Part shown: one piece after another, positions 44,080-54,759 of the stretch | How the letters are laid out: each line of letters opens with the position of its first letter | Position numbering within the stretch: position 1 is the first letter of the stretch | NCBI GenBank assembly: GCA_029237695.1 | Contig: CM055273.1 | Coordinates: 55,789,968 to 55,853,967 of the forward strand | From: Conchocele bisecta | Lineage: Eukaryota; Mollusca; Bivalvia; Lucinida; Thyasiridae | Reading direction: 5' to 3' | DNA length: 64,000 nt | Translations under genes and position numbers: made by a program | The notes under the pieces: generated by a model | The model's input: only the letters and a program-made list of their open reading frames with translations | Database searches by the model: none | Told to the model about the DNA's origin: nothing

Positions 44080-44225
44080 ATCCTCGTGTGAGGGAAAGCT
44101 GGAGTACCCGGGGTAAACACACTGGTCGATATGGCGACTACCATACCATCTCACATACTGTTCCGATCAAGGATCGAACTTGCATTGGTGAGAAGCACGC
44201 TTGTCACCAATTGTGCTAATTGGAC
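44080..44225 (-). mobile_element. tRNA-derived SINE, family S3
   Basis: On the minus strand the head reads TAGCACAATTGG (A box), a TTCTCAC anticodon-type loop as in tRNA-Glu, and AAGTTCGATCC (B box). The body contains ATATCGACCAGTGTGTTTAC and CCCCGGGTACTCCAGCTTTC, resembling the conserved central segment of several invertebrate SINEs. The 3' limit is not sharp. Confidence 0.65.
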
Positions 44226-44322
44226 ATGACGTTGTCGAATAAAAATATACACAACAAAATTTCTTTATTACAATATTGCCTGTTTTGAAAGGGCCAGCGA
44301 GTATGAAGCCAAGATTATTCAT

Positions 44323-44460
44323 CATATGCGCACTGGTGTGGGACAAGGATATTCCGCCCAAGTGTCAGAATATGTTGTCAGAAACGAGGCTTTGTCGAGT
44401 TTCTGACGACATATTCTGATCACGAGGGTGGAATATCCTTGTCCCACGTCAGTGCATATG
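44323..44460. repeat. Long hairpin
   Basis: CATATGCGCACTGGTGTGGG and complement CCCACGTCAGTGCATATG enclose CAGAATATGTTGTCAGAAAC and complement. About 138 bp with a short loop. Confidence 0.8.
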
Positions 44461-45060
44461 TTGTATACTTTTTATCGCCCCTATATAGAACATATATGAG
44501 AATCTTAAAATATTTATCTGACCCAGAATAAGACTCGACTTTGTATTCGCTGAATGTATGCGACTTTTGATACGTCCAACGTGTTCGCCATATCAACAAA
44601 TGTGTTAAAACAAAGTTTTTATACACGAATATGACGCTAATGCCAGTTCAGTGGATAGCTTTACAATTTTTATTAAATCGATGTTCATTGTCATCACCAG
44701 TCAGCTCTGGCGACGCCAAAGTGTACATGAGTCACACATTACTGATGTCATTAAAATTAAACGCTAACAAGCATTAAAATAATACACATCAACCATAGGC
44801 ATTCATTTATAGGGTAATTACAAGATGCATTGGCCGTAATATTGCCCTGTTGGAACATTTAACGTTGCTAGATGATGAGACAAGCACGTGCAGGGTGAGA
44901 AAAGGAAATTTCATATGGGCTCGACTATACGGATATCCTTGTCTTGGCGCATCTGGTGTGCGAGAAACTATCATCTCGGCATGAAAAAACTAAACGATTA
45001 TATTCTTATTATGCACCGACCGACGTATGCTGTTACCGCTCATTTGAACCGTCACATCGA
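44461..45060. other. No recognised feature
   Basis: No gene or strong repeat identified. Confidence 0.35.
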
Positions 45061-45065
45061 CAATA

Positions 45066-45202
45066 CAGTGGAACCTCTCTAAACCAGACACCCTGATGGC
45101 ATCCATGAACAGACATTATGTCATCGGAGATACAGTGAACCTCTCTAAACCGGACACCCTGGGGGGGGTCCCCAGGGTGTCCGATTTAGAGAGGTTCAAC
45201 TG
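45066..45202. mobile_element. Two family T ends, second one a complete mini-palindrome
   Basis: CAGTGGAACCTCTCTAAACC at 45066 is only an end. At 45133-45202 a full mini-palindrome with a GGGGGGG insertion in its loop ends GATTTAGAGAGGTTCAACTG. Confidence 0.7.
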
Positions 45203-45636
45203 CAATTAGGCACTCGATCGCCATTTTTTTGTCATTTTCTGTTGCACCGGTTTCACTCGGCTCTAAGTACGATATATCGCATAAACGCATTCTTCGTCTA
45301 AATTTGCGCCGGTTATTAGACGACAATTCCGTATGCAGTTTATTATACATGTTGCTGAATGGGAATTCGTCAAGAATCCGGCGCCTATTTCGACGTAAAA
45401 CATATTACGCCGGCACGGAGTGTAGTACCAGTGACTTACACTGTACATCGATGGTGACCACCTCCAAAACTCTGCCGTCGCCATTATATAGAATAGTATC
45501 GAACCTGGAGATTAGACACACATAAAAACAGCAGTGCAGCCAGATGAGTAATTTAATTCCATATGGCGAATTAGCACCCTTCTTTCATTGACCCCTTCAA
45601 CTGGTGATGAAAATATAAATGATGACAATAGGTTCA

Positions 45637-45890
45637 ATTGATTTAGGGTTTATCGTCCCAGCTAATGTCATATATAGACGCGTCCTCTGTTTCAAGTCTC
45701 ATCCGAAGGACCAGATGAATGAAAATATTTATAGTACATTGTTTTTCCATCACACTGGTTCTTCGGATGAGACGTGATTTAGGAGCCCCGTGTGTCAATG
45801 AAAGTCTTTTTTCATGTTTCAGGTGGGAGCTTGAACTCGCAACCTTCGGTATTGAAGTCCACTGCACTATCCACTTGCACTATCCACTTG
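45637..45890 (-). mobile_element. tRNA-derived SINE, family S2
   Basis: Minus strand: TAGTGCAGTGGACT fits an A box and GAGTTCAAGCTCC a B box about 34 nt later. The body has ACGTCTCATCCGAAGAACC and a second GGTCCTTCGGATGAGACTTG, then TAGCTGGGACGATAAACCCT. The same 3' phrase occurs at 63760-63810. The internal repeat of the GATGAGAC block suggests a duplication. Confidence 0.65.
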
Positions 45891-46057
45891 CTCATCAAGC
45901 CATTCCGTGCTCACCTGATGTCAATAAACTTGAGCTCAGTGCCATTCTGCCGGAAGGTGCTGTAGTTCCGTAATATAACGATTGTAATTGTTTACAGTAT
46001 TATTATAAATAATTAAAAGTATACATTCGTCTAATGTTTTATTTGTACATGCTAATC

Positions 46058-46256
46058 TACGGAGCCCCGCAGGGGACATGGATTTGTTTCGTTCCCACGA
46101 ATTAACAATTCGTTCCCACGAATTAACTATTCGTTAAATTGAGGGAACGAATTTGTTAATTCGTGAGAACTGAATGTTAAATTGAGGCAACGATATTATT
46201 TCGTGGGAACGAATTAATAAAAAAAAAGAATTATACGTCCCCTGCGGGGCTCCGTA
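46058..46256. mobile_element. TACGG foldback 4, GGAACGAATTG repeat type
   Basis: TACGGAGCCCCGCAGGGGAC to GTCCCCTGCGGGGCTCCGTA, 20-bp perfect ends. Flanks CTAATC and CCAATT match at 4 of 6. The interior holds GTTCCCACGAATTAACAATTC units inverted against GAGGGAACGAATTTG units. Confidence 0.85.
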
Positions 46257-46272
46257 CCAATTAACACTAATA

Positions 46273-46459
46273 ACGTATTATCTATTGCTTTACATCTGAT
46301 AGACGTATTATCTATTGCTTTACATCTGATAGACGTATTATCTATTGCTTTACATCTGATAGACGTATTATCTATTGCTTTACATCTGATAGACGTATTA
46401 TCTATTGCTTTACATCTGATAGACGTATTATCTATTGCTTTACATCTGATAGACGTATT
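46273..46459. repeat. 30-bp tandem array, six identical units
   Basis: The unit starts ACGTATTATCTATTGC and ends ATCTGATAG. It starts at 46273, 46303, 46333, 46363, 46393 and 46423, with no differences seen, followed by a 7-nt partial unit. Such uniformity implies very recent expansion. It lies between a TACGG foldback and a T element. Confidence 0.95.
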
Positions 46460-46480
46460 TCTCCACCAGTGTTATCAGTA

Positions 46481-46690
46481 CAGTGGAACCTCTCTAAACC
46501 GGACACCCTGGGAGGTCCCCAGGGTGTCCGGTTTAGAGATGTTCCACTGTAAATAAGACATATGCCAATGCCAAAGTATGCGGCTATGCTTTGCGAACGG
46601 CCATTATCATCATAAATATACACCTATGAAACGCCATAACATTAAGGATACACAAACTGTCTGTGTGTCTGGTTTAGAGAGGTTATACTG
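46481..46690. mobile_element. Family T MITE with TA flanks
   Basis: TA CAGTGGAACCTCTCTAAACC to GGTTTAGAGAGGTTATACTG TA, 210 bp, two-module structure. Confidence 0.85.
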
Positions 46691-46727
46691 TAACTACAAA
46701 CTAACTCTGACAATGCTGAATTAAATA

Positions 46728-46928
46728 CCGTGGAACCTCTCTAAACCGGACACCAAGGCAACCTCTGCGATCTTATTTTGATGGGTTTCTTCATCATTTA
46801 TCTCGGAAGTTAATGCGTATGTATAATTGCAAAGCTCGCCAATACATTTCAAAATGGTCAATACCCGATTTACAGTGGAACCTCTCTAAACCGACACCCT
46901 GGGTGTCCGGTTTAAAGAGGTTTCATTG
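46728..46928. mobile_element. Family T MITE, opposite orientation
   Basis: CCGTGGAACCTCTCTAAACC to GGTTTAAAGAGGTTTCATTG. The mini-palindrome module is on the right here, whereas 46481-46690 has it on the left. Confidence 0.8.
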
Positions 46929-47126
46929 TATTGTAGTTTGCTGTTTATTTGTTAGTTTCTATTTTTTTCACCAACAACAACAGAATCATTTCAATGGAAG
47001 TTCTGTCAAACCATGCTTTTTTTTTTTTGAGAAAGAAGGCAAAAATAAAATACTAGCAGACGACAATGTTTGCTTCCCGCATTCTGAGGGTTATTAACTG
47101 TTACAATGCTGAATTAAATGTTGTCG

Positions 47127-47256
47127 TCTGCATCCGCACAGTCTGATCATGATCTGCACAGTTCGACACTCCATTAATGAAACACCAATTATGCGTATAA
47201 CAAGCAATTCAGATCGTTATCAGGCTATAGGAGTATGCTACATGTATCTAGTCCTG
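47127..47256. mobile_element. Left part of a family D MITE split by the 4.5-kb transposon
   Basis: GCACAGTCTGATCATGATCT, CCATTAATGAAACACC and CAGATCGTTATCAGGCTATA match the first half of D copies such as 59848-60050. The matching right part resumes at about 51745. Confidence 0.75.
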
Positions 47257-50200
47257 GCTCCCCAATACAAGTTCGTATATACGTTTGCGGCGCGATTTTT
47301 GACACTTGTTTCTAATAATATAACATATCCACTTTAAAAAAAACTCAGGTAGACTTTTCAGACAGGCGACAAAAACCGTTGGGAAGTCAAAATCCAAGAT
47401 GGCCGCCATATTGCGGAAGAAGGCATAGAAGCAGCATGTTTTATATATCTAAAACGTGTTTAAATACAAAACCCGTATGCAGTCGTACCAATGATTACTT
47501 ACCTGACTTGTTGGGCAAGTTTGATTCATACTAGCTTACCGTAAATGATCGCAATTTCAAGATGGCCGCCATTTCATTAATAAAACTCGCTAAATATTTT
47601 ATATTTTCATGTTTAAATGACGTATGGCCATACGTTTGCAATCAATTATGATGCGATATCAGGTGTCAGTCATTCGTAATATATTAGGTTTCCATAAGGG
47701 CGTCATATGCAGCCAAAGATTCGAGATGGGGAGTGTTTTTCAGAAGCGTCATTTTATATTCTAAATAACCGCCGTACGAAGGTTATTTTATATAACTTTT
47801 GAGCATTGCTAAAGTTGATATATTCTTCTCTGCTTCTCACATTAGTTGTCCGTCCTGTGAAACGTGTTTCGGTGCAAAAGATCGGCATATGCAGACACAA
47901 TTACAAGATGGCTGCCACATTTTGTTTATTGGAAATCTACCTTCCAATTTCAAACTAGTAGAAGACACATATTTAACGCTGTCCACTTCTGAAGTTACGA
48001 AGGCTAGTGACTCCGAGTTTCTGATCTCCTTGGTCCGGTGTGATTTGCCAGATAGTCATACGGGTGGTCTGCCTCCTTGGGGTGGTATACATGCACTAAT
48101 TTCAACAGCAACAGTGCCTATAATGCGGTTAGGATTTCTTCCAGTTATTCCCTCATATATCCAATGATGGGAATGTTCCACATGGCCAAGGTGTTGCTGC
48201 GTTGCGCTGGAAAATATATTACCGGTAGTGGTATGGAAAATGCACTCATTGATTCTGAGGTGTTTGGGAAACGTGTACTTCAGTCAGTATTGTCAGGTGG
48301 GCATTATGTGTGGTCACTCCGGGGAATGCTAATTGTCTCTGAAGTATTGGATACACTGGCATGGAGGGCGTTCTGGCTTAGCCATGGAACTTCGGTTGCA
48401 TTTTTGGAATCTGTGGTACAGCTGAAAGGTGTTTTGAAAAGAAAACATCACAGTTATTCATCTGCTTAGTTTGCCGACGTTCTTGCTGTATCCGGCAATC
48501 TGCGACAGTTGTTCCTGCGATTTGTAAGCGAATGTGAGTTGTGTCGATTCCGGGGAGTATTTCAGAACATTGTAACTCAGATAAAGCACCTGATTGTCGC
48601 GGATAGGGATGGGAATTTGCCACTTCACGTCTCAACTGTTGACTCGGTCATGGCAATATTCCAGGAGTTTGATGCCATAAACGATATACGGTATGGCTCG
48701 TGGTACCTCTAGAGAATCAAAGTACTTGAGTTAGAGCACCCCGACTTGTACAGGTCATACATGCGTGGCCAGTTTGTGACAAAGGACAGAGATGGAAGCT
48801 TCAAAGCTGTAGCGCCATATATGAAGTTAGAACAGTCGGTTCAAGGGGCATCCAAAAGTCAATGTGGCATTGTCGGCCAAACTCTGAATTTTCCACGAAA
48901 TTCTTGGCATCTCCAATACATTTCGTGCACTGATAAATGATCGCCTCATGGAGCACATGGAAACATCAATCCATCATGAGCTAAGCGGCCAGAAAGGTGA
49001 GCTGTTCGATAGAAATGATATGCGTCTGCTTGATTGTGTACAGTCCCGCGTCACCAAACGCGTGGTGCACCAGGATATAAAAATGCATTTGCTCGGCGTC
49101 ATAGAAAACGGACAGAGAGCTTACAGAGAATTTCGGCGCGAGCGATATGTTAAGAAATCGAAGAAGTTGAGCGATACTATATCAAAGCGGAAGCTTCCTA
49201 AAGTTGATGTCACAGCTGAAACAGGTACACGTGCTACACTACTTGGCTCTATCGAGGATGACATATCTACCAAAGACGTCGCTTCAGCTCGTGACTATGG
49301 CAAAGGAGCGAGGAATGTCAATTACAAACATTTTCAGTCATGATTTTCTCCCATTCAGTCCATTGGTCGATGGTGATTTGCCAACTAAACCAACAAAAAG
49401 TGCGCTGATTACAAAATTAGAGCCGAACCTCGCTGACAGCGACTATGATTTCCAAAGACAATCAGTATTGAAAATCACGATTATAATCGATTTCATGTCA
49501 AGAGTTCGCCAGGTACATAATTTAACATCATATGGTAACTTTGGCGATGTCATAAAGAAGGTGATTTCAGGTGCCCGTGATGTTTCTCAGGCAGACGAAA
49601 CTCTGACAGTTATGCTGAGTTGTCGATAAAAGAATGCGAGAGACTACGTCGTGCAGGTTCAACTGGTTGTATTGACATCGCTGAGATGCACGAAACAGTG
49701 CCACAGCAGATAGACAAATTCTGGACTTCGGCTTCGAATAAGTCAAAGCTGGAAATATTAGTACGAGACGTTGCCATTCGTTACATAAGAGACACTTCAC
49801 TGGTACTGAGTGGAATGGTTGTGGATGGCGAAGAAATTCCCGCACAGCTATTTGAGCAGCCCGAAGGAGGACTCACTGGTGACATAGCAGAACTCAGTAG
49901 CTGGCTGGAAGAAGCGGATGCTCGTATCATTCCACATACCAATTGGACAGTTGAAAGAGGATGTGAACGTGTCATAGTAATTTCGAACGACACCGACAGT
50001 GTCGTTCTGTTGCTGCGATACATGGAAAACTTTTTGAAAATACACATGAAGGAGTTGTGGGTACAGTATGGTGTAGGTACGAAACGGCGACTCAAACCAC
50101 TCCATATTTTATACGGGAAGTTAGGTGCCGCGCTCTGTCAAGTTCTTGTTAAAGCGCATATCACGACCGGCGATGACGCAGTGAGCACATTTGGTGCAAA

Positions 50201-51744
50201 GCATAGTGCCGTTATAAGTCACACAGAAACGTACTTTCGGAAAGTCTGATATTCTTGACGAATATGAAATTCAGATGGCTGAGCGTTATCTTGTGCAAGT
50301 ATGGTATGGCTCTAGGTCAAAAACAACGCCGTCAACGTTTGATGAGTGACGATTCCAGTACCATACCAGACGCACTGCTATAAGGGCTCTAGATGAACTT
50401 CCCCCAACGTCCAGTGTTGTCCGCGGACATATAGCACGATCATTCTTTGTAGTTCGTGGTGCAATCACACTTTTGGATGATATGAGCGCACTTGATCCCA
50501 CCAACTTTGGCTGGATTAATGTAGATGGTTCTCTGAAACCAGAAAAGTTCTTGAAATGATTACGTGTATCCGTGGTAACAACATGTAACTGTGGTGACAG
50601 ATGCGACTCCAGTCGGTGTGGCTGCAAATCTAGTGCCGTTAAGTGTGTGTCATTTTGCCACAAGCAACCAAATTATTTTCAAAACCTGTGACAACACAAT
50701 CGCGCTGTTCACCCGAAAACAATTGGAATAGTATTGTTAAGACTTGCATAAGGTTTACAGGTGTTTAATTGAACGATGAGTTATAGTGTAACAGACACAA
50801 TTATCGTCGTCACCTAGCTTTATGAAAAACGTTTGATATCTTCCCTAATATTTGTAGCTGCAGTAATCGGTATGAGTAACACTGCTGTGAGTAGACTTGT
50901 ACTAGGAGTTATATGTCCTACATATGTCCTACATAATGCTTACTGCTACTGATTATCTGTGGAACAATCAATTATTATGTTATCAACGTAATTGTAATGT
51001 GCTACGATGCAGTTGGTTGTTTAATACAATAAATGGTGTAGTTTTCTTTTTTTTCTCGATTTAAGTTCTTACATCCAAATTAGATCATTTAGAGGTGTCT
51101 ATTTTTCGTATTACCTATTGAAATATCCGGGTGTTCACTATTTATTGGAAAGTTGCTTCTTAGTTCATACATATGAGCGATTTAAATCGTCGAAATTTGG
51201 CGGCCACTTTGAAAAACAGGTGTCAGAAGTGTAGCAATGCATTATTGTCGCAAACACATGTTCCAAATATATGCAAAATGCTTTTACTGTAGCCATTTTA
51301 GCTATACATGTGTGCCGTACATAGGTTTTTCTTAGTAATTATGGCGGCCATCTTGGATTATTATTTGCATATCGCGAGTGATTGTGGATAAACGCTCCCA
51401 GAGTGTTATGAATGTGATAGATAGTGAACATAAATACTGATTAGATGTATGCATGCCTTGCAGAGATAAATTGATGTCTGACATAGTGTTTTTCATGTTG
51501 TTTAAAACGGCGGCCATCTTGGATTTGTGGCTGAAAATAGTTGCAACATGTTGGATATACTCTTTTCAATCAAAACCGATACCAAAAGTATGTCCACATG
51601 TCTTTTATATATGAAAGATTTTGACGTTTGTCGCCTATCTCGAAAGTCTACCTGGGTTATTATCGTAGGCTATGGGTCATATTACCAGAATCAAGTGTCA
51701 AATATCGCGCCGCGAAAAGTATATGCGGACTTGTATTAGGGAGC
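47257..51744 (+). mobile_element. Decayed 4.5-kb DNA transposon with long TIRs and FEN1-like protein
   Basis: The left terminal repeat (47257-47373) and the right one (51626-51744) are inverted and imperfect over about 115 bp. Shared blocks are GCTCCC-AATACAAG, CGGCGCGAT-TTTGACACTTG, CAGGTAGACTTT and AGGCGACAAA. Next to them lie AAGATGGCCGCCAT motifs (about 47396, 47561; AAGATGGCTGCC at 47904), with complements GGCGGCCATCTTGG at about 51343 and 51509. The single gene relic (47799-50691) points along the plus strand. Outside the TIRs, both flanks are halves of a D MITE, which fixes the outer limits within about 10 bp. The target duplication could not be read cleanly. I cannot assign it to a named superfamily. 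Confidence 0.8.
47799..50691 (+). pseudogene. Relic of transposon protein with FEN1/XPG-like nuclease motifs and C-terminal Cys cluster
   Basis: About 960 codons in one direction, broken by frameshifts near 48165, 48905, 49335, 49600 and 50235 and by stops at 48467, 48710, 50347 and 50558. Frame-by-frame reading gives a coherent order: CPSC near the N-terminus, GGIHALI/GFLPVIPSY, SGGHYVWSLRGMLIVSEVL, RYGSWYL then EHPDLYRSYMRGQ, and ELSIKECER. The last third has EEADAR, VISNDTD and TTGDDAVS, in the order and spacing of the acidic motifs of FEN1/XPG-family PIN nucleases (EAEAQ, TED.D, GCDY). The Cys there is replaced by Asp. The extreme C-terminus is Cys-rich (CNCGDRC, RCGCK, KCVSFC), resembling tesmin/TSO1-like CXC sequence. 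I recognise the pattern as a multicopy invertebrate family of unknown function; its role as transposase is inference from the flanking TIRs. Confidence 0.75.
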
Positions 51745-51800
51745 ATCAGGAGCTACACTGGTCTCAATTCACATAAGCTCCATTTCCCGAAGCCACATAT
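51745..51800. mobile_element. Right part of the split family D MITE
   Basis: ATCAGGAGCTACACTGGTC, TCACATAAGCTCCATTTCCC and a GAAGCCACATAT end continue the D sequence interrupted at 47256. Confidence 0.7.
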
Positions 51801-51935
51801 AGAGACGGGACATGGCTTAAGGTCTCATCTGAAAGACCAGCCGGATGGAAATACTATGAACGTATTTGTCCACACATAGGGCGAGGTTTGAACCCACAAC
51901 CATCTTTATTGTCGTCAAGTGCGTTGAACACGGAT
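51782..51935 (-). mobile_element. SINE family S2, second copy
   Basis: Minus strand: GGTTGTGGGTTCAAACCTCG (B box), TCATAGTATTTCCATCC, AGATGAGACCTTAAGCC and CCCGTCTCTATATG. These phrases match 63650-63785 closely in the same order. Confidence 0.75.
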
Positions 51936-52074
51936 GTAAGCGGTGTCAAACAACGGTAGTCATGTAATAATACAATCTCGTCAGGTCTGGGTAGGCGATT
52001 TAACCGGCAACATTCGCTTTGCAGTCTTTGCTACCCACTAGACTGCCATGCCGTTCATAGCTTGATGGTCAGTT

Positions 52075-52137
52075 TTACCCTATTTAATCTGATACTAAAA
52101 ACATTCGTGTTTCTAGTATCAGGTTGTATAGGGCAAA
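52075..52137. repeat. Short foldback, family of 14990-15060
   Basis: AGTTTTACCCTATTTAATCT and complement-like AGGTTGTATAGGGCAAACT around CTAAAAACATTCGTGTTTCTAG. Confidence 0.75.
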
Positions 52138-52171
52138 CTAGGATAGCGGCTCTATATGCGACTGACTATTT

Positions 52172-52260
52172 GAAACACGCCATGCGATTTTGTACCTTCG
52201 GACATCTGCGCAATTTCATAAAATACGTTTGCAAGATTTACAATATTATTCATAAATACA
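52172..52260. repeat. Family K left half
   Basis: GAAACACGCCATGCGATTTT, ACCTTCGGACATCTGCGCAA, then AAGATTTACAATATTATTC; the right half is missing. Confidence 0.65.
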
Positions 52261-52271
52261 ATCAATGTGCA

Positions 52272-52653
52272 TGATCACGTGGTTACAACAACAACAACGT
52301 CGCCCACTCCAAAGTAAGTATTATTTGATATTTTCCTTAATATGCAACGGATTTTGATGAAATATGGCGCAGCAAACGCGTCTTCATGAGCTGCATTTGG
52401 TGGCCCAGAGAGTTCGGCACAGACTTATGTCGTTTTTGTGAAGAATCGATTTCAGTGTCGGAGACACGGAACTCGATTCTTCGCAAAAACGACAGAATTT
52501 TGGGCGAAAATACAGCGACCACCAAATGCAGCTTAACAAGACGCGTTTGATGCGCCATATTTCATCAAAATCCGTTACGTAATAAGGACACTATAAAAGA
52601 ATACGTACTTTGAATCGGTACTTGTTGTTGCTGTTAGTACCACGTGATCATAC
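52272..52653. mobile_element. 380-bp foldback with GATCACGTGG ends
   Basis: ATGATCACGTGGTTACAACA at the left pairs with GTTAGTACCACGTGATCAT at the right. Inner blocks pair too: CAACGGATTTTGATGAAATA, TGAGCTGCATTTGGTGG and AAGAATCGA. The hairpin extends over almost the whole element. Confidence 0.8.
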
Positions 52654-52741
52654 ACCTTGACAATGTAAAGTCAAAAGTTGACATCTTCCATTGGTACTTG
52701 TCGCGCCTGCTTTCAGAAGGCGCGACTATAGTCGCCGCTTT

Positions 52742-52766
52742 TTCCGTCGTCGTCGTCGTCGTCGGC
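52742..52766. repeat. CGT triplet microsatellite
   Basis: Six to seven GTC/CGT triplets within a GC-rich GGCGCGACTATAGTCGCC context. Confidence 0.85.
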
Positions 52767-52851
52767 ATTGGCGCAGTGAACTATTATTTAAATAATTTCC
52801 AGCGTTGATGACAACATGAGATTGACAACAAGGATACCTCAGTGTTTGATA

Positions 52852-53053
52852 CAGTGGAACCTCTCGAAACCGGACACCCTGGGAGGTCCCCAGGGTGTCC
52901 GGTTTGGAGATGTTCTACTGTAAATCAGTTAGCAATCCATTACTTGTTCTAGTGTTTTGCAATCATGAACAGTCATAGATAGACAACAGCGAAACACATC
53001 GAAGTTAAAACATCCGTATTTGTCCTACTGTCCGGTTTAGAGCGGTTCCATTG
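52852..53053. mobile_element. Family T MITE with TA flanks
   Basis: TA CAGTGGAACCTCTCGAAACC to TTTAGAGCGGTTCCATTG TA. Two-module structure as in other full-length copies. Confidence 0.85.
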
Positions 53054-53103
53054 TATGAATGATGGCCAGTGTATACTCAGATCAGACTGTGCTGTCGGAT
53101 CTG

Positions 53104-53563
53104 TACGGAGCCCCGCAGGGGACGTAGAATTTTTTTTTTATGAATTCGTTCCCTTCGTTCCCACGAAATAACCATTCATTCCCACGGGAACGAATTGTTA
53201 ATTCGTGGGAACGAATTGTTATATCGTTGGAACGAATTGTTAATTCGAGGGAACGAATTGTTAAATTGAGGGAATGAATTGTCATTTCGTGGAAACGAAT
53301 TGTTAATTCGAGGGAACGAATTGTTATATCGTGGGAACGAATTGCTATATCGGAACGAATTGTTAATTCGAGGGAACGAATTGTTAAATTGAGACAATGA
53401 ATTGTCATTTCGTTGGAACGAATTGTTAATTCGAGGAAACGAATTGTTATATCGTGGGAACAAATTGGTATATCGTGAACGAACTGCTATATTGAGGGAA
53501 CGAATTGTTATTTCGTGAGAACGAATTAATTAAAAAAATCCATATCCCCAGCGGGGCTCAGTA
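53104..53563. mobile_element. TACGG foldback 5, largest GGAACGAATTG copy
   Basis: TACGGAGCCCCGCAGGGGAC to TCCCCAGCGGGGCTCAGTA, flanked exactly by GATCTG (53098-53103 and 53564-53569). Around 18 units of about 20-22 bp (GGGAACGAATTGTTAATTCG and variants) fill it. Length differences among 28482, 46058 and this copy reflect unit number. ORFs with NNSFPRI repeats come from the array. Confidence 0.9.
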
Positions 53564-53614
53564 GATCTGAGCCTAACATAGTATTTTTCCCTTTAGTCGG
53601 TTAGCACCAATTCA

Positions 53615-53857
53615 TGGGCCCGTTTCACTAAACTTCTTACGACTAAAATGTTCGTAAGTGCAAATTTAAGATCGTCTGTAAATTACAATGTATGGATTTA
53701 CATTTATTGAGCATAGGCTGCATATGCAGCCTATGCTCAATAAATGTAAATCCAATAATTGTTTACAAGAAAATAGTGTTAATGTGAAATGTACAGACTA
53801 TCATAATTCTGCACTTACGAACATTTTAGTCGTACGAAGTTTAGTGAAACGGCCCCT
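53615..53857. mobile_element. Family P MITE
   Basis: GGGCCCGTTTCACTAAACTT to AAGTTTAGTGAAACGGCCCC, with a near-perfect TTGAGCATAGGCTGCATATG centre. Confidence 0.85.
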
Positions 53858-54409
53858 ATGTTCCTACCGTAGCTGAAACTGACTAGCAAGCTATTTAAGG
53901 CATCCCATTTGATTGCGGCTTAATGGATGTTTATATGATTTTAGAGGGTGAATACAGCAGAATCCTTTTAACGGGATCATTAAAACGTAGTTGAAGACAG
54001 TTATGGTTAGTTGTATTTTACATAAAACCGACAAAAGGCAATATGACATCAGCGTACAGCCACAGTTGAGACAACACACAATGGGATCTAAATTAATTAA
54101 AATTAAGATTGTTTGCTCCTTCCCGCCCGACCCAAATTGTTGGCCCGGACTCAAAAGGTTGTATTTCGTTTCCCATTTTACTTACATTTTCGAGATCATC
54201 TCACGTTGGCTTTAAACGTCCGAACATCGAAACAATATCTTTACAATCGATTTACCTACATACCTACCAACGTCTAAAGTACCGGGTAGTTAAATGGCAA
54301 ACAAACAATAGTTTAACTGTTGCCTTGTGAGCCGTTAGATGTGCAGCAAACATGTTGTCACCATACATGTACATAGGTTGTTAAACTACGGTAATATGAA
54401 TCATATACA

Positions 54410-54520
54410 CACATCAGCCTCGCAACTGGGAGGTCGACGGTTCGAGTCTTGGTTCGGGCTGATATCAGGTTGGTGAGCCAGCTGCTAGTTAATGAATTGA
54501 TGGTACCAATTGCATACCTA
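54410..54520 (+). repeat. Possible tRNA-like segment
   Basis: GACGGTTCGAGTCTTGG contains a fair Pol III B box after CCTCGCAACTGGGAGGTC. No A box was found, and the body has no known match. A weak SINE candidate. Confidence 0.35.
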
Positions 54521-54594
54521 CCTGATGTCTAGAGTACAGGGCAGGCATTGTGAAGTACTGGTGTTCACGACTTGGGTGTCTCATAAGTAAAATA

Positions 54595-54751
54595 CAGTGG
54601 AACCTCTCTAAACACTGTAAATCAGGCATTTTACCATTATGATACGTATTTGATTGCTTTGCAATCATGAATATACATTATCATCAAATAAACCCATCAA
54701 AAATAAGAGCACAGACGTTATCTTGGTGTTCGGTTTAGAGAGGTTCCACTG
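54595..54751. mobile_element. Family T MITE, deleted form
   Basis: CAGTGGAACCTCTCTAAACA then directly the right module, ending CGGTTTAGAGAGGTTCCACT. The mini-palindrome is deleted, leaving 157 bp. Confidence 0.8.
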
Positions 54752-54759
54752 TAGTTTGT

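Noticed and set aside
47799..50691. A functional host gene with introns instead of a pseudogene
   Set aside because: Breaks are single-base shifts and stops without intron-like sequence, and the relic lies between matching inverted terminal repeats.
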